Source: Candidatus Jacksonbacteria bacterium (GTDB taxonomy: Bacteria; Patescibacteriota; Patescibacteriia; UBA9629; GWA2-43-13). From it: DNA of 6,858 nt. The first letter of the stretch is position 1, and every line of letters begins with the position of its first letter. The DNA lies in the NCBI GenBank assembly GCA_018698735.1, contig JABIPD010000097.1, forward strand, positions 1-6,858, given 5' to 3'. The notes beneath the pieces are model-generated. The model did no database searches. It was not told the origin of the DNA and saw only the letters and a program-made list of their open reading frames with translations. Made by a program: the position numbers and the translations under genes. Below, piece by piece: positions 5,034-6,858 of this stretch.

Positions 5034-6858
5034 CTAACTCACGGTCTCTAAAAACCCCAACACTCTCTTATCTAAAATAATATCAGACTGAGTGATAGGG
5101 CGTTTAAGGAATACGCCTTCCAGGGTGCGGCAACGCGAAAGTGCCACATACAACTGGCCATGTGCAAAGGTGCCGGTTGAAAGATCTAAATATACTTTAT
5201 TAAATGTCTTTCCTTGGGCTTTATGGATAGTAACCGCCCACGCGAGTTTAAATGGATACTGTGTAAACGTGCCAGCTGATTTGCTTTCTACCTTTTGGGT
5301 TCCATTATTCAGAGTAAATCTAAACATTTCCCAGGTATGTGGCGAGACACGAACAACCTGGCCTGTTTCTAATTCTATTCTAATAACATCTGAATGAGAA
5401 GAATAAGCACTTTCTGGCTTTCGGTACGGTTCGAAACCAGGTTCGGTTTCGTCAGAAATATACTCTACCTCGTCTTCATCTTCTGGTTCGGGCTCTGAGT
5501 CATTTACACCACGAATACCAACAACTTTACCCATAGTGCCATTTACCCAACGTTTTTGTATATCGTTATTCAGCATCATAACCTGCGCGCCAACTTTAAT
5601 ACTCAGCTGCATATCTGTTGGAGGTTCTTTGCCCTCAAATTTCCCTGTCGATACCCCCGAGTACACATACTCTATTGCAGATAGTTTTTCTAGAAAAAAA
5701 GTATTCACTCTACGAGCCTGTGCGTTATGAGGTGTAAGATAAATCGCAAATTGTTCGAAAGTAAATTTCTCGCCATCGTCTTTGCTGCGTTGGTTTAAAA
5801 TGTCTAAATGCTTTTGTGTTGCTGCGTTATTACGAACAGCATTTAACACATCTATAAACACTGGATCTTGCTGGCGATACATTTGCTGTAATCGAATATG
5901 ATTAAATTTCGCATTACGGAAAGAGAGAGCATCAAAAAAATAAGGTGATTCGTATGTATGCAACAATCCGGTCGAAGATACAAAATCTTTCTCTACTGGC
6001 GGCAGCTGATATAAATCTCCAATAAATATTACCTGCACGCCTCCAAAGGGTTTATCTGGCGACGAACTATTTATACGTAAAAATTTATCTACACAATCTA
6101 GCAAATCTGCTCGTACCATAGAAATTTCGTCTATTACCATGGTTTCGAGTTTTTCGAGTAGTTTTAATTTTGACTTCGCCCAATTACCAGACAGTCTTTT
6201 TACCGTAGCAACCGTAATATCTGGTTTAAACCCACAAAAAGAATGAATAGTCTGGCCACCAACATTCAACGCAGCCACTCCCGTTGGAGCAAGCAGTACG
6301 ACATTCTTTTTTGTATTATAACGAAAATGTTTAAGCAATGTAGATTTCCCTGTTCCTGCCTCTCCGGTTAAAAAAAGATTCTCGCTTGTAGTCTCCATTA
6401 TACGTAAAGCTTCTTGTGCTTGTGGGTTACCAGAAAAATCTAGGTGAGATATATCTTCTTCTCGAATTTTATTTTTATGAGAAGCTGCTCGCCCACCGAC
6501 AGAAAGATCGTCTTTCTTATATTTTTGTACATCGCCTATCAGCTGTACCAAGCGACGAGTAATATACTTCCCCTCAGCTCCGCCTACTTGCAATGCAATC
6601 CGTTTTAAAAATTTTTGATACGTCTCTGCCTTCGACAAAATATAGCGTTTATATTCTCTTTCTAATAACGTATTATGTTCTGCTGTAAACAAAGAATCTA
6701 ACTGTTTAACCAGCTCCTCCAGTCTTTTTTTATCGCGTTCGTAATCCCACCCTGGAACATCATCAAAATACTTTGCTAATCGAGCCTTTAACCCGCCGGC
6801 AGATCTACCAAAATGTTCCACCAGCTCTTTTAAAAACATATTAAAATTATCGCTGTCG
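5034..6858 (-). CDS. PIF1-like superfamily 1B DNA helicase (5' end probably outside the window)
   Basis: A PIF1/RRM3-type ATP-dependent 5'-3' helicase. Residues are counted from the ATG at 6839. Walker A is GEAGTGKST (159-167), motif Ia APTGVAA (184-190), Walker B VIDEIS (235-240), motif III GDLYQLPPV (274-282) and motif IV LQQMYRQ (317-323). VMMLNND (420-426) and WVNGTMGKVVG (431-441) follow. Motif V is TIHKAQGKTF (537-546) and motif VI YVALSRC (564-570) with its arginine finger. All motifs are intact. Residues 1-150 form an all-helical extension. FGRSAGGLKARL (10-21) resembles the end of a helix-turn-helix seen at the start of some bacterial PIF1 homologues. The frame stays open upstream of the ATG to base 6858 (DSDNFN), and no SD precedes that ATG, so the true start probably lies outside the window. 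An acidic insert occupies residues 447-470. Likely role: genome maintenance, such as resolving blocked or structured DNA. Confidence 0.93.
   Translation of the reverse strand, partial: DSDNFNMFLKELVEHFGRSAGGLKARLAKYFDDVPGWDYERDKKRLEELVKQLDSLFTAEHNTLLEREYKRYILSKAETYQKFLKRIALQVGGAEGKYITRRLVQLIGDVQKYKKDDLSVGGRAASHKNKIREEDISHLDFSGNPQAQEALRIMETTSENLFLTGEAGTGKSTLLKHFRYNTKKNVVLLAPTGVAALNVGGQTIHSFCGFKPDITVATVKRLSGNWAKSKLKLLEKLETMVIDEISMVRADLLDCVDKFLRINSSSPDKPFGGVQVIFIGDLYQLPPVEKDFVSSTGLLHTYESPYFFDALSFRNAKFNHIRLQQMYRQQDPVFIDVLNAVRNNAATQKHLDILNQRSKDDGEKFTFEQFAIYLTPHNAQARRVNTFFLEKLSAIEYVYSGVSTGKFEGKEPPTDMQLSIKVGAQVMMLNNDIQKRWVNGTMGKVVGIRGVNDSEPEPEDEDEVEYISDETEPGFEPYRKPESAYSSHSDVIRIELETGQVVRVSPHTWEMFRFTLNNGTQKVESKSAGTFTQYPFKLAWAVTIHKAQGKTFNKVYLDLSTGTFAHGQLYVALSRCRTLEGVFLKRPITQSDIILDKRVLGFLETVS

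Noticed and set aside
5092..5730. Plus-strand frames opposite the helicase (5092-5397, 5536-5730)
   Set aside because: They are antisense shadows of a helicase with all motifs intact.
1..6858. UGA recoding to glycine (code 25), as in Gracilibacteria and Absconditabacteria
   Set aside because: All conserved glycines seen are encoded by GGN and no gene reads through TGA. A TGA even acts as the boundary upstream of the methyltransferase start.
1..6858. CRISPR array, tRNA, rRNA or insertion sequence
   Set aside because: No regularly spaced direct repeats, cloverleaf pattern, transposase motif or terminal inverted repeats were seen on either strand.

Overview
This 6.9 kb window is AT-rich and compact, with seven protein genes: six on the minus strand and one on the plus strand. 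The gene mix is a free-standing DUF1704/MATCAP-type metallopeptidase, a PIF1-like helicase, a short ABC-F ATPase, a tiny GIY-YIG protein and a two-helix membrane microprotein. With short spacers and several genes lacking a Shine-Dalgarno site, this suggests a reduced-genome bacterium of the Candidate Phyla Radiation (Patescibacteria, possibly Saccharibacteria-like). That placement is inference from gene content; no rRNA or marker gene is present. Five of the six complete stops are TAA and one is TAG. No reading frame needs TGA as a sense codon, so there is no sign of code 25.

Layout from left to right. Bases 1-621 (minus) hold the N-terminal 207 codons of an ATP-grasp ligase related to the GshAB/cyanophycin-synthetase group, cut by the window edge. 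It has its own promoter and RBS in the 115-base gap before the ABC-F gene. Bases 737-2203 (minus) encode an ABC-F ATPase. Its gene has a good promoter at 2254-2282 and a leader hairpin that contains the only visible SD. A perfect 28-base palindrome (2309-2336) separates it from the DUF1704 peptidase gene (2360-3751), which follows a class I SAM methyltransferase (3781-4398) after 29 bases. A clear intrinsic terminator (4422-4444) isolates that pair from a 63-residue membrane protein gene (4476-4667).

The only plus-strand gene is a 81-residue GIY-YIG protein (4782-5027), divergent from the membrane protein gene. The spacer carries a REP-like palindrome and an extended -10 that would give a leaderless mRNA. 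It converges, with a 6-base gap, on a PIF1-family helicase gene (5034 to the right edge) whose reading frame is still open at base 6858.

Functionally these look like housekeeping or accessory genes with separate promoters rather than one pathway. Only the methyltransferase/peptidase pair is likely to share a transcript. I do not see a convincing new multi-gene system. The points most worth a second look are the ABC-F leader hairpin, the bacterial MATCAP-family peptidase beside a methyltransferase, the REP-like element, and the acidic insert in the helicase.
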